From the NCBI GenBank assembly GCA_019359635.1, contig JAHHGY010000037.1, positions 1-35,531 of the forward strand: DNA of 35,531 bases. Direction: 5' to 3'. Numbering within the stretch: position 1 is the first letter of the stretch; each line of letters opens with the position of its first letter. The notes under the pieces were generated by a model that worked only from the letters and a program-made list of their open reading frames with translations, was not told where the DNA came from and searched no databases. The DNA is from Chroococcus sp. CMT-3BRIN-NPC107. GTDB taxonomy: Bacteria > Cyanobacteriota > Cyanobacteriia > Cyanobacteriales > Chroococcidiopsidaceae. A program made the position numbers and the translations under genes. Below are positions 28,015-35,531 of the stretch, piece after piece.

Positions 28015-29199
28015 ATGACAGATCCTCAAAGCGTTAGCGCTGCGGTTGCCAAACTCTACGATACTTACCCTTTTCCCCCCGAACCCTTGCTAGATGAGCC
28101 GCCACCAGGTTACAACTGGCGCTGGAATTGGCAAGCTGCTTACAATTTCTGCACTGGACAAAAGCCTCAAAAACAAGATATTCGCATCTTTGACGCTGGC
28201 TGTGGTTCGGGTGTCAGTACAGAATATTTAGTCCACTTAAACCCCCAAGCTCAAGTAGTTGGCATTGATATCAGCGAGGGTACTTTAAAAGTAGCTAGAG
28301 AGCGCTGCAAACGTTCAAAAGCCGATCGCGTTCAATTTCATCAATTAAGCCTATACGACGCAGACCAGATTGAGGGAGAGTTCGATCTAATTAACTCTGT
28401 GGGAGTGTTACATCACTTAGACGATCCTATTGGCGGAATTCAATCTTTAGCCAAAAAGTTAGCTCCCGGCGGATTGATGCACATCTTTGTGTATGGAGAA
28501 TTGGGACGCTGGGAAATTGGTTTGATGCAACGCGCGATCGCACTCCTACAAAATGACAAAGGCGATTACCGCGATGGTGTAGAAGTTGGACGTAAACTAT
28601 TTGCATCTTTACCAAAAAATAACCGCATTGTCAAGCGTGAACAAGAACGTTGGTCAATGGAAAACCAGCGCGATGAATGTTTTGCTGATATGTACGTCCA
28701 TCCCCAGGAGATTGACTACAATATTGAAACTTTGTTTGAACTGGTTGATGCTTCAGGATTGGACTTTTTAGGCTTTTCTAATCCTAATTTTTGGCAAATA
28801 GAGAGACTTTTGGGCAAAGAACCATCTTTACAGGAAAGGGTAGAAAAATTAAGCGATCGCGCCACTTATCGTTTAATTGAATTACTAGACCCCGAAGTAA
28901 CGCATTATGAATTCTTTTTAGGACGCGCACCTTTACCTAAAAACGATTGGTCTAGAGATGAAAAGCTTTTAGCAGCTATTCCCGAACGTCATCCTTGTAT
29001 GGAAGGCTGGGAAAGTAAGTGTTTGTTTAACTACGATTACCAAATTGTCAATTTATCACAATTAGAGTTTGAGTTTATGCAGCAGTGCGATAGCAACTCA
29101 ACCAAAACTGTAGGCGAAATCTTAACAAAAGTGCCGTTGGAATTAGAACGAGTACGACATCTACTAACTCAACAACTACTTATGCTGACCCCAATTTAA
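28015..29199 (+). CDS. Class I SAM-dependent methyltransferase
   Basis: A 394-residue protein. After an N-terminal lead (VAKLYDTYPFPPEPLLDEPPPGYNW), motif I is IFDAGCGSGVSTEYL (58-72), with the acidic ribose-binding GIDIS at 83-87 and post-motif NSVGVLHHLDDP. The YPFPP lead and extended C-terminal region (about 200-394, with QRDECFADMYVHPQEIDYNIETLFELV) are seen in a cyanobacterial/proteobacterial subfamily whose substrates are not known. It is followed by the atp operon after 92 bases. Confidence 0.88.
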   Translation: MTDPQSVSAAVAKLYDTYPFPPEPLLDEPPPGYNWRWNWQAAYNFCTGQKPQKQDIRIFDAGCGSGVSTEYLVHLNPQAQVVGIDISEGTLKVARERCKRSKADRVQFHQLSLYDADQIEGEFDLINSVGVLHHLDDPIGGIQSLAKKLAPGGLMHIFVYGELGRWEIGLMQRAIALLQNDKGDYRDGVEVGRKLFASLPKNNRIVKREQERWSMENQRDECFADMYVHPQEIDYNIETLFELVDASGLDFLGFSNPNFWQIERLLGKEPSLQERVEKLSDRATYRLIELLDPEVTHYEFFLGRAPLPKNDWSRDEKLLAAIPERHPCMEGWESKCLFNYDYQIVNLSQLEFEFMQQCDSNSTKTVGEILTKVPLELERVRHLLTQQLLMLTPI

Positions 29200-29291
29200 T
29201 TATTTTTAAAGAATCGTTACCATACCTGTGGTACGATCTTCTCTGGCTCTTTAGGAGTCAAACCACTTATTAACGACGGTTTGCGAGTCCT

Positions 29292-29741
29292 GTGAGCTTG
29301 CTAAACGAATCCCCAACCATACCAGAAGTAAAAGAAAATTCTCCCCCAGATTCTGCCCCTTCAGAATCGGGAAAATCAATGCAGGCATTTTATCAACTCT
29401 CTAGAGAGTTGTTATCAATTACCCTGGTTTTGACTGGGATAGTTTTTATCTCTGTATGGATTTTTTACTCCCTCAACATTGCCCTAAATTATCTGATCGG
29501 GGCATGCACAGGTGTGGTTTACTTGAAAATGTTGGGTAAAAACGTTGAGCAAATTGGTGCAGAGAATGTCAAGTTTAATAAAAATAGATTGGCACTGGTA
29601 GTTGGATTGCTGGTTGTAGCAAGTCAATGGAATCAGTTGCAAATCTTACCAGTATTCTTGGGATTTCTAACCTATAAAGCTACGCTCCTCGTCTATACGC
29701 TCCGCACGATTTTGACTCCTGACTTAAAAGTTAGGTCTTGA
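29292..29741 (+). CDS. atpI: ATP synthase subunit I (Atp1)
   Basis: A 149-residue membrane protein. After a hydrophilic N-terminus (residues 1-33) it has four hydrophobic helices, beginning [35 protein letters not shown]. It matches the cyanobacterial Atp1/AtpI subunit that assists c-ring assembly or Mg uptake and is first in the atp operon. The start codon is GTG at 29292. Confidence 0.85.
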   Translation: MSLLNESPTIPEVKENSPPDSAPSESGKSMQAFYQLSRELLSITLVLTGIVFISVWIFYSLNIALNYLIGACTGVVYLKMLGKNVEQIGAENVKFNKNRLALVVGLLVVASQWNQLQILPVFLGFLTYKATLLVYTLRTILTPDLKVRS

Positions 29742-29789
29742 AAAAATCGCAAGTTAACTCCTAAAACTTTAGGATCGTAAACTTCTGCA

Positions 29790-30551
29790 ATGGAAATGCT
29801 CAGTGTGTTAAACGCCTTTAACTATAAGTTTCTCGCCGCCTTAGAAGTCGGTCAGCATTTCTACTGGCAATTGGGCAGTCTGAAAATTCACGGACAGGTT
29901 TTTCTCACGTCCTGGTTTGTAATTTCCCTTCTTGTTATAGCTTCAATTGCTGCAACTCGAAACATCCAACAAATTCCTAGCGGCATCCAAAATTTTATGG
30001 AGTACGCCCTAGAGTTTATTCGGAATTTGGCAAAAGATCAGATCGGCGAAAAAGAATACCGTCCTTGGGTTCCATTTATTGGAACTTTATTTCTGTTCAT
30101 TTTTGTATCAAATTGGTCGGGGGCGTTAATACCCTGGAAGTTGCTTAGACTCCCAGAAGGTGAACTAGCCGCACCCACTAATGACATCAACACCACCGTA
30201 GCCCTAGCTTTGCTGACTTCTTTAGCGTACTTTTACGCAGGTTTTAGTAAAAAAGGTTTGAGGTATTTTACAAAGTACATCGAACCCACACCAATACTAC
30301 TACCAATCGCAATTTTAGAAGATTTCACCAAGCCTCTTTCCCTAAGCTTCCGATTATTTGGTAACATTTTGGCGGATGAATTGGTGGTGGGAGTATTAGT
30401 TTTACTCGTTCCCTTATTTGTACCACTGCCTGTAATGGCGTTGGGGTTATTTACTAGCGCCATTCAAGCCTTAGTTTTTGCCACTTTAGCCGCCGCGTAC
30501 ATCCACGAAGCACTAGAGGGACATGGCGGTGAAGAGCATGAGGAGCATTGA
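29790..30551 (+). CDS. atpB: ATP synthase F0 subunit a
   Basis: A 253-residue membrane subunit forming the proton half-channels. The essential arginine is R188 in [37 protein letters not shown] and the C-terminal helix with [20 protein letters not shown] are conserved. In chloroplast-style naming it is atpI. It follows subunit I by 48 bases and is separated from the c subunit by 107 bases with hairpins. Confidence 0.97.
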   Translation: MEMLSVLNAFNYKFLAALEVGQHFYWQLGSLKIHGQVFLTSWFVISLLVIASIAATRNIQQIPSGIQNFMEYALEFIRNLAKDQIGEKEYRPWVPFIGTLFLFIFVSNWSGALIPWKLLRLPEGELAAPTNDINTTVALALLTSLAYFYAGFSKKGLRYFTKYIEPTPILLPIAILEDFTKPLSLSFRLFGNILADELVVGVLVLLVPLFVPLPVMALGLFTSAIQALVFATLAAAYIHEALEGHGGEEHEEH

Positions 30552-30572
30552 CAATTTTAGCCCTCAAAAAAT

Positions 30573-30614
30573 GCAATCGCACTAAGTGCGATCGCAATAG
30601 CGCGTAAAATACGC
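30573..30614 (+). repeat. Two hairpins upstream of atpE
   Basis: GCAATCGCAC (30573-30582) and GTGCGATCGC (30586-30595) are inverted with one mismatch and a 3-base loop. GCGTA (30602-30606) and TACGC (30610-30614) form a second hairpin. They lie in the a-c spacer, where RNA processing or stabilisation could raise c-subunit expression. Confidence 0.5.
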
Positions 30615-30646
30615 ATCTGTTAACGTTTATTTTTTGTACATCTTAA

Positions 30647-30910
<264 letters not shown>

Positions 30911-30930
30911 AAAAGGGCGATCGCAATTTT

Positions 30931-31018
30931 TAGAGACGTGAAAAATCGCGTCTCTAACTAAAAGCTAGTTAATTTTCAGCAGAAATTAAGGTAATTACTC
31001 CTCCAGTGGTTGAGGAGT
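30931..31018 (+). terminator. Two stem-loops after atpE (possible attenuators)
   Basis: TAGAGACG (30931-30938) pairs with CGTCTCTA (30949-30956). ACTCCTC (30997-31003) pairs with GAGGAGT (31012-31018), followed by TT. They lie in the 180-base spacer between subunit c and b'. They could cause partial termination so that downstream subunits, needed in one copy, are made less than c. Weak U-tracts argue against full termination. Confidence 0.5.
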
Positions 31019-31090
31019 TTATTGAATTTATCAAAGGTTGAATGATGTTGCCTGTAATTAAAACTGCTGTTCTAGTCAAAGGGGAAAACA

Positions 31091-31516
31091 ATGTTTGATT
31101 TTGACGCTACTTTGCCCTTAATGGCATTGCAGTTTCTCCTCCTAGCAGCTTTATTGAATTTAATTTTCTATAAGCCACTTACCAAAGTATTGGACGATCG
31201 CGCTAATTATATTCGTACCAATAAAACGGATGCCCGCGAGCGCCTAGCCAAAACCGAACAATTGGCAATCCAATACAAGCAGCAGTTAAACGAAGCCCGG
31301 AAACAGGCGCAAGCGGTAATAACTGCGGCTCAAGGCGAAGCTCAAACTATTGCTAATCAAAAAATTGCCGAAGCTCAAAAAGAAGCGCAAAGCCAAAGAG
31401 AACAAGCACAACAAGAAATAGACCAGCAAAAAAATGAAGCAATGCGCTCGTTAGAGCAACAAGTAGACGCTCTTAGTCAGCAAATTATCAACAAACTGCT
31501 AGAGCCAGCTAGATAA
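31091..31516 (+). CDS. atpF2: ATP synthase F0 subunit b'
   Basis: A 141-residue peripheral-stalk subunit. It has one N-terminal membrane helix ([23 protein letters not shown]) and then a long Gln/Ala/Glu-rich coiled coil. Cyanobacteria and chloroplasts use a b/b' heterodimer in place of the b homodimer. In cyanobacterial naming this gene is often atpG. It precedes subunit b by 62 bases. Confidence 0.95.
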   Translation: MFDFDATLPLMALQFLLLAALLNLIFYKPLTKVLDDRANYIRTNKTDARERLAKTEQLAIQYKQQLNEARKQAQAVITAAQGEAQTIANQKIAEAQKEAQSQREQAQQEIDQQKNEAMRSLEQQVDALSQQIINKLLEPAR

Positions 31517-31578
31517 AGCAATTGCCACACACTAACAACCAAATTCATTTTATTAGCAATCGAGCAGGGCAGTTGTAG

Positions 31579-32139
31579 ATGAATATAATCGGAAGTTATT
31601 TACTCACCGTTGCCGCCGAGGCAGGTACAGCCCACGCGGAAGCCGAAGGCGGTTTTGGTTTAAATCTTGACATTTTTGAAACAAATATCATCAACCTAGC
31701 AATTTTGGTTGGTGTCTTGTTTTACTTTGGTAGAGGCTTGTTAACAAATATTTTAACGGAGCGCAAAGCCGGAATTGCCACAGAAATTCAAGCGGCGGAA
31801 AAAAGCGCCACTGAAGCGGCGGCGGCTTTGTCTGAAGCTCAAAAAAACTTAACTCAAGCCCAAGCTGAAGCTCAAAGGATCCAGAAAACCGCCGTAGAAA
31901 ACGCCCAAGCTGCCAAGGAAGCAATTTTGGCTCAAGCAGCCAAAGATGTAGAGCAGATGAAGCAAATGGCGGCGCAAGACTTGAATACAGAAACGGATAG
32001 AGCGATCGCCGACTTGCGCCAGCAAGTAGTTGCTAAAGCTTTGCAAAAAGTGGAATCCCAGTTGCGTCATCAAGTAGATGGTAATGCCGAGCAAAAACTA
32101 TTAGACCGTAGCATAACGCTATTAGGGAGTGAAGCCTAA
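31579..32139 (+). CDS. atpF: ATP synthase F0 subunit b
   Basis: A 186-residue peripheral-stalk subunit. An Ala/Glu-rich lead and DIFETNIINLAILVGVLFYFGRGLL form the membrane part, and the rest is a long coiled coil (EKSATEAAAALSEAQKNLTQAQAEAQRIQ). The TAA stop shares one base with the ATG of the delta gene (TAATG), so the two are probably translationally coupled. Confidence 0.97.
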   Translation: MNIIGSYLLTVAAEAGTAHAEAEGGFGLNLDIFETNIINLAILVGVLFYFGRGLLTNILTERKAGIATEIQAAEKSATEAAAALSEAQKNLTQAQAEAQRIQKTAVENAQAAKEAILAQAAKDVEQMKQMAAQDLNTETDRAIADLRQQVVAKALQKVESQLRHQVDGNAEQKLLDRSITLLGSEA

Positions 32140-32699
32140 TGAAAGGAAGTGGCGGGATAAATTCAGAAGTCGTAATGCCTTACGCTCAGGCGTTAATGTC
32201 TTCGGCAAAATCGCAAAATATTACCGAGCAAATCGGCGATGATGTTCGTGACTTGCTCCGTTTGCTCCAAGATTCCGACCAGTTGCAGAACTTTGTCGCT
32301 AATCCGTTCGTGAAAGAGCAAGACAAAAAGCGCGTATTAGAGCAAGTAATTGGCGATCGCGTTCATCCTTATTTGCGTAACTTTTTGCGAATCTTAGTAG
32401 ATCGGCGACGAATAATATTGCTAGAAGGAATTTGCAAGCAGTATTTAGACCTTTTGCGCCAGCTAAATCAAACCGTTTTAGCGGAAGTTACTTCTACCGT
32501 AGAACTTAGCGAAGCACAGCAGCAATCGATTAAAGATAAAGTCAAATCGATGACTAATGCCCGCGAAGTAGAGCTAGACATGAAACTCGATTCAGAACTA
32601 ATCGCCGGAGCGATCGTTAAAGTTGGCTCTCAGGTAATTGATGCTAGTCTTCGAGGTCAGTTGCGCCGCCTATCTTTAAGCTTAACTAGCGCTAGTTAA
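32139..32699 (+). CDS. atpH: ATP synthase F1 subunit delta
   Basis: A 186-residue delta (OSCP) subunit that ties the peripheral stalk to the top of F1. VVMPYAQALMSSAKSQ at the start and the C-terminal TVELSEAQQQSIKDK with DSELIAGAIVKVGSQVIDASLRGQLRRL are conserved. It overlaps atpF by one base. Called atpD in chloroplast naming. Confidence 0.97.
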   Translation: MKGSGGINSEVVMPYAQALMSSAKSQNITEQIGDDVRDLLRLLQDSDQLQNFVANPFVKEQDKKRVLEQVIGDRVHPYLRNFLRILVDRRRIILLEGICKQYLDLLRQLNQTVLAEVTSTVELSEAQQQSIKDKVKSMTNAREVELDMKLDSELIAGAIVKVGSQVIDASLRGQLRRLSLSLTSAS

Positions 32700-32772
32700 T
32701 CGGTGTTCAACGTTCCTTCCTAGCTCCAAGCAATTTTAGCAGTCAAACAATCCTAAATCATCAAAGATAAAC

Positions 32773-34293
32773 ATGGCTATTAATATTAGACCCGACGAAA
32801 TCAGCGCCATTATCCAGCAGCAAATCGAGCAATACGACCAAAACGTTAAAGTCGATAACGTTGGTACAGTATTGCAAGTAGGAGACGGTATCGCCCGGAT
32901 CTATGGCTTAGAAAAAGCAATGGCTGGGGAATTATTAGAATTTCAAGATGGCTCCATTGGTATCGCCTTAAACCTTGAAGAAGATAACGTCGGCGCGGTA
33001 TTGATGAGTGAAGGGCGCGACATTCAAGAAGGTAGCTCAGTACGAGCCACGGGCAAAATTGCTCAAGTCCCCGTAGGCGATGCGATGATTGGTAGAGTTG
33101 TAGATGCTCTAGCTCGTCCCATTGATGGTAAAGGAGATATTCAAACGACAGAAAGCCGTTTAATTGAATCCGGCGCACCCGGAATTATTGAGCGTCGTTC
33201 GGTATACGAACCTATGCAAACGGGGATCACAGCTATTGATGCAATGATTCCTGTAGGACGCGGACAACGAGAATTAATTATTGGCGATCGCCAAACTGGA
33301 AAAACATCCATTGCCGTTGATACCATCATTAACCAAAAAGGTGAAGATGTAGTTTGCGTCTATGTCGCGATCGGACAAAAAGCTTCTACGGTTGCGAATA
33401 TCGTCAACGTTTTGCAAGAAAAAGGCGCGATGGAATACACCATCGTGGTTGCATCTAATGCTAACGATCCCGCTACCTTGCAATACTTAGCTCCTTATAC
33501 AGGCGCGAGTTTGGCGGAATACTTCATGTATAAGGGGAAAGCGACCTTAATTATTTACGACGATCTCTCCAAGCAAGCCCAAGCTTATCGTCAAATGTCG
33601 CTGTTGTTGCGTCGTCCACCAGGACGGGAAGCTTACCCAGGAGATGTATTTTATCTCCACTCTCGTTTGCTAGAACGTGCCGCAAAACTGAGTAACGAAC
33701 TTGGTGAAGGTAGCATGACAGCGTTACCAATTATCGAAACTCAAGCTGGAGACGTATCGGCTTACATTCCTACTAACGTAATTTCCATTACTGACGGTCA
33801 AATCTTCTTATCTTCCAACCTATTCAACTCTGGCTTGCGTCCGGCGGTAAACCCTGGTATTTCTGTATCAAGGGTAGGCTCGGCGGCTCAAACCAAAGCA
33901 ATGAAGCAAGTAGCAGGTAAAATTAAGCTAGAACTCGCTCAGTACGACGATTTGGCAGCTTTTGCTCAGTTTGCTTCTGACTTAGACCAAGCAACCCAAA
34001 ATCAACTAGCACGGGGTAAACGCTTGCAGGAATTACTCAAGCAGCCTCAATACTCGCCTCTATCAGTCGGCGACCAAGTAGCAATTTTGTACGCGGGAAT
34101 TAATGGCTATTTAGATGACATCCCCGTAGACAAAGTATCTGCTTACACTCAAGGAGTGCGGGAGTATCTCAAGAGCAGCAAAACTCAGTACGGCGAATTA
34201 ATCCGCAGTGAGAAAAAGTTAGGCGATGAAGCCGAAAAGCTTCTCAAAGAAGCCCTAAATGAGTACAAGCAAACCTTCATGGCATCGGTATAA
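32773..34293 (+). CDS. atpA: ATP synthase F1 subunit alpha
   Basis: A 506-residue alpha subunit forming the non-catalytic nucleotide sites of the F1 hexamer. The P-loop is GDRQTGKT (171-178). [30 protein letters not shown] is conserved, and the arginine finger region is [17 protein letters not shown]. Full length and intact. Next in the operon is gamma, 64 bases downstream; beta and epsilon are not in this cluster. Confidence 0.99.
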   Translation: MAINIRPDEISAIIQQQIEQYDQNVKVDNVGTVLQVGDGIARIYGLEKAMAGELLEFQDGSIGIALNLEEDNVGAVLMSEGRDIQEGSSVRATGKIAQVPVGDAMIGRVVDALARPIDGKGDIQTTESRLIESGAPGIIERRSVYEPMQTGITAIDAMIPVGRGQRELIIGDRQTGKTSIAVDTIINQKGEDVVCVYVAIGQKASTVANIVNVLQEKGAMEYTIVVASNANDPATLQYLAPYTGASLAEYFMYKGKATLIIYDDLSKQAQAYRQMSLLLRRPPGREAYPGDVFYLHSRLLERAAKLSNELGEGSMTALPIIETQAGDVSAYIPTNVISITDGQIFLSSNLFNSGLRPAVNPGISVSRVGSAAQTKAMKQVAGKIKLELAQYDDLAAFAQFASDLDQATQNQLARGKRLQELLKQPQYSPLSVGDQVAILYAGINGYLDDIPVDKVSAYTQGVREYLKSSKTQYGELIRSEKKLGDEAEKLLKEALNEYKQTFMASV

Positions 34294-34357
34294 AGCTGTT
34301 AGTAAGTTAGTGGTTAGAATAGCTAATCGCTAACTTGCTATTAGAGGTAATAAAAAT

Positions 34358-35305
34358 ATGGCTAATCTCAAAGCAATTCGCGATCGCATTAATTCCGTCA
34401 AAAACACCAAAAAAATCACCGAAGCCATGCGCCTAGTAGCGGCGGCTAAGGTGCGGAGGGCGCAACAACAAGTAATTGCAACTCGTCCCTTTGCCGATCG
34501 CTTGGCACAAGTATTGTTTGGTTTACAAACTCGTTTAAAGTTTGAAGAAGCAGATTTGCCGCTTTTTAAGCAGCGTCCAGTAGAAACGGTTGGCTTATTA
34601 GTGATTTCCGGCGATCGCGGTTTATGTGGCGGCTACAATAGCAATATCATTCGTCGAGCAGAAAATCGCGCCAAGGAACTCAAAGCCGAAGGACGGAACT
34701 ATAAGTTCATCATGGTTGGTCGTAAAGCTTCTCAATACTTCCAACGCCGCACTCAGCCTATTGAAGGCGTTTATACGGGCTTAGAGCAGATTCCTACCGC
34801 CGCCGAAGCGTCAAATATTGCCGATCAACTGCTGTCACTATTCTTATCTGAGAGTGTAGATAGAATTGAATTGGTTTACACTAAATTCGTTTCATTAATT
34901 AGCTCTCGCCCAGTAGTTCAAACTTTGCTACCCTTAGATCCCCAGGGATTAGAAGCGGCGGACGATGAAATCTTTAGATTGACAACTCGCGGCGGTGAGT
35001 TTGAGGTAGAAAGACAAAGAGTTACTACCGAAGCTCGTCCTTTTCCCCGCGATATGTTGTTTGAGCAAGATCCGGTTCAAATTCTCGATGCTTTGTTGCC
35101 GTTGTACTTAAATAACCAGCTACTACGAGCATTGCAGGAATCGGCAGCCAGCGAACTAGCCGCCCGGATGACCGCGATGAATAGCGCCAGCGACAACGCC
35201 AAAGAACTAATTGGTACTCTATCGTTGACTTACAACAAAGCCCGTCAAGCCGCGATTACTCAAGAAATTCTAGAAGTTGTGGGTGGTGCGGAAGCATTAA
35301 CTTGA
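34358..35305 (+). CDS. atpC: ATP synthase F1 subunit gamma
   Basis: A 315-residue central rotor shaft. It has the N-terminal helix [36 protein letters not shown], the [16 protein letters not shown] loop, and the C-terminal helix ending [18 protein letters not shown]. Relative to E. coli gamma (287 residues) it has the extra segment around residues 198-230 ([19 protein letters not shown]) found in cyanobacteria and chloroplasts. The redox cysteine pair of plants is absent. Called atpG in E. coli. Last gene before a strong terminator. Confidence 0.97.
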   Translation: MANLKAIRDRINSVKNTKKITEAMRLVAAAKVRRAQQQVIATRPFADRLAQVLFGLQTRLKFEEADLPLFKQRPVETVGLLVISGDRGLCGGYNSNIIRRAENRAKELKAEGRNYKFIMVGRKASQYFQRRTQPIEGVYTGLEQIPTAAEASNIADQLLSLFLSESVDRIELVYTKFVSLISSRPVVQTLLPLDPQGLEAADDEIFRLTTRGGEFEVERQRVTTEARPFPRDMLFEQDPVQILDALLPLYLNNQLLRALQESAASELAARMTAMNSASDNAKELIGTLSLTYNKARQAAITQEILEVVGGAEALT

Positions 35306-35332
35306 CAACCACAACAATTAAATTTTGTCAAG

Positions 35333-35358
35333 AGCGCTAGAACATTCTGGCGCTTTTT
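35333..35358 (+). terminator. Rho-independent terminator of the atp operon
   Basis: AGCGCTAGA (35333-35341) pairs with TCTGGCGCT (35346-35354), nine pairs with one G-U and the 4-base loop ACAT, followed by TTTT. It begins 28 bases after the gamma stop and is a canonical terminator. Confidence 0.88.
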
Positions 35359-35427
35359 GTTATGTAGCACAATACTTATAAAAATTTACTTTTTCTTATT
35401 TGTAAATCTGACGGGGTGACAAAGGAA

Positions 35428-35529
35428 CTAAACAGTAGACAGGATAAGCTGCATAGCTCGTAGACCGCGTTGAAAATGAGGTAATTTAGCAGGCTTAAGA
35501 CGTATCAAACTGAGCGCTAAATCTGACCA
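35428..35529 (-). CDS. Transposase-like protein, C-terminal fragment (cut by window edge)
   Basis: The minus strand reads open from the right edge to the stop at 35428-35430. It gives 33 residues: WSDLALSLIRLKPAKLP, then HFQRGLRAMQLILSTV. The tail resembles the C-terminus of IS4-like DDE transposases of cyanobacteria, but this is a tentative call from a short tail. The gene lies about 70 bases beyond the atp terminator and runs towards it. Confidence 0.4.
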   Translation of the reverse strand, partial: WSDLALSLIRLKPAKLPHFQRGLRAMQLILSTV

Positions 35530-35531
35530 AT

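Noticed and set aside
28427..28771. Short frames within the methyltransferase gene
   Set aside because: Shadows in other frames of an intact methyltransferase.
35404..35412. AAATCTGAC repeated near both window ends (about 89, 35404 and 35519)
   Set aside because: Considered as a shared IS end or attachment site, but one copy is inside the transposase-like coding tail, flanks differ, and a 9-base match is expected by chance.

Overview
The window is cyanobacterial chromosome. It carries form IB RuBisCO with RbcX and a RuBisCO-activase-like protein, allophycocyanin genes (apcE, apcA, apcB, apcC), a chloroplast-type F-ATP synthase operon with both b and b' subunits, and frequent HIP1 octamers (GCGATCGC). 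A four-repeat ApcE and an activase with a RuBisCO-small-subunit-like tail fit the Nostoc/Chroococcidiopsis side of the phylum. The genus cannot be fixed from sequence alone.

Layout: 1-867 is the 3' end of an IS5-type transposase followed by a broken NERD/zinc-ribbon gene. 954-5398 (+) holds deoC, recO, an MFS transporter and a GT4 glycosyltransferase. 5409-9926 (-) holds an ABC-F ATPase, gpmI, secG and a membrane-anchored metzincin-like protease. 10253-14375 (+) is rbcL-rbcX-rbcS, a structured spacer, and rca. 14433-17047 (+) holds the SRP RNA, a phasin-like protein, a Cys-motif protein, queF, a RibK-like protein and a glutathione S-transferase. 17152-20518 (-) holds ccdA-ccs1 (cytochrome c maturation) and ftsW. 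20674-25905 (-) is the phycobilisome core block in transcription order apcE, apcA, apcB, apcC. 26210-27949 (-) holds a small DUF6887-like protein and a UGT-type glycosyltransferase. 28015-29199 (+) is a methyltransferase. 29292-35305 (+) is atpI-atpB-atpE-b'-atpF-atpH-atpA-gamma, ended by a strong terminator. The right edge carries the 3' end of a transposase-like gene on the minus strand.

Functionally, the window combines light harvesting (phycobilisome core), photosynthetic ATP synthesis, cytochrome c maturation and carbon fixation with RuBisCO assembly and repair. ATP synthase beta and epsilon are absent, as expected in cyanobacteria, where they lie in a separate operon.

I found no convincing new defence or mobile system. 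The best unexplained signals are a multi-stem, GC-richer element between rbcS and rca; intercistronic hairpins around atpE and between apcB and apcC; a duplicated linker in the activase; a metzincin motif with a shifted third histidine; and IS-linked decay of a NERD gene.
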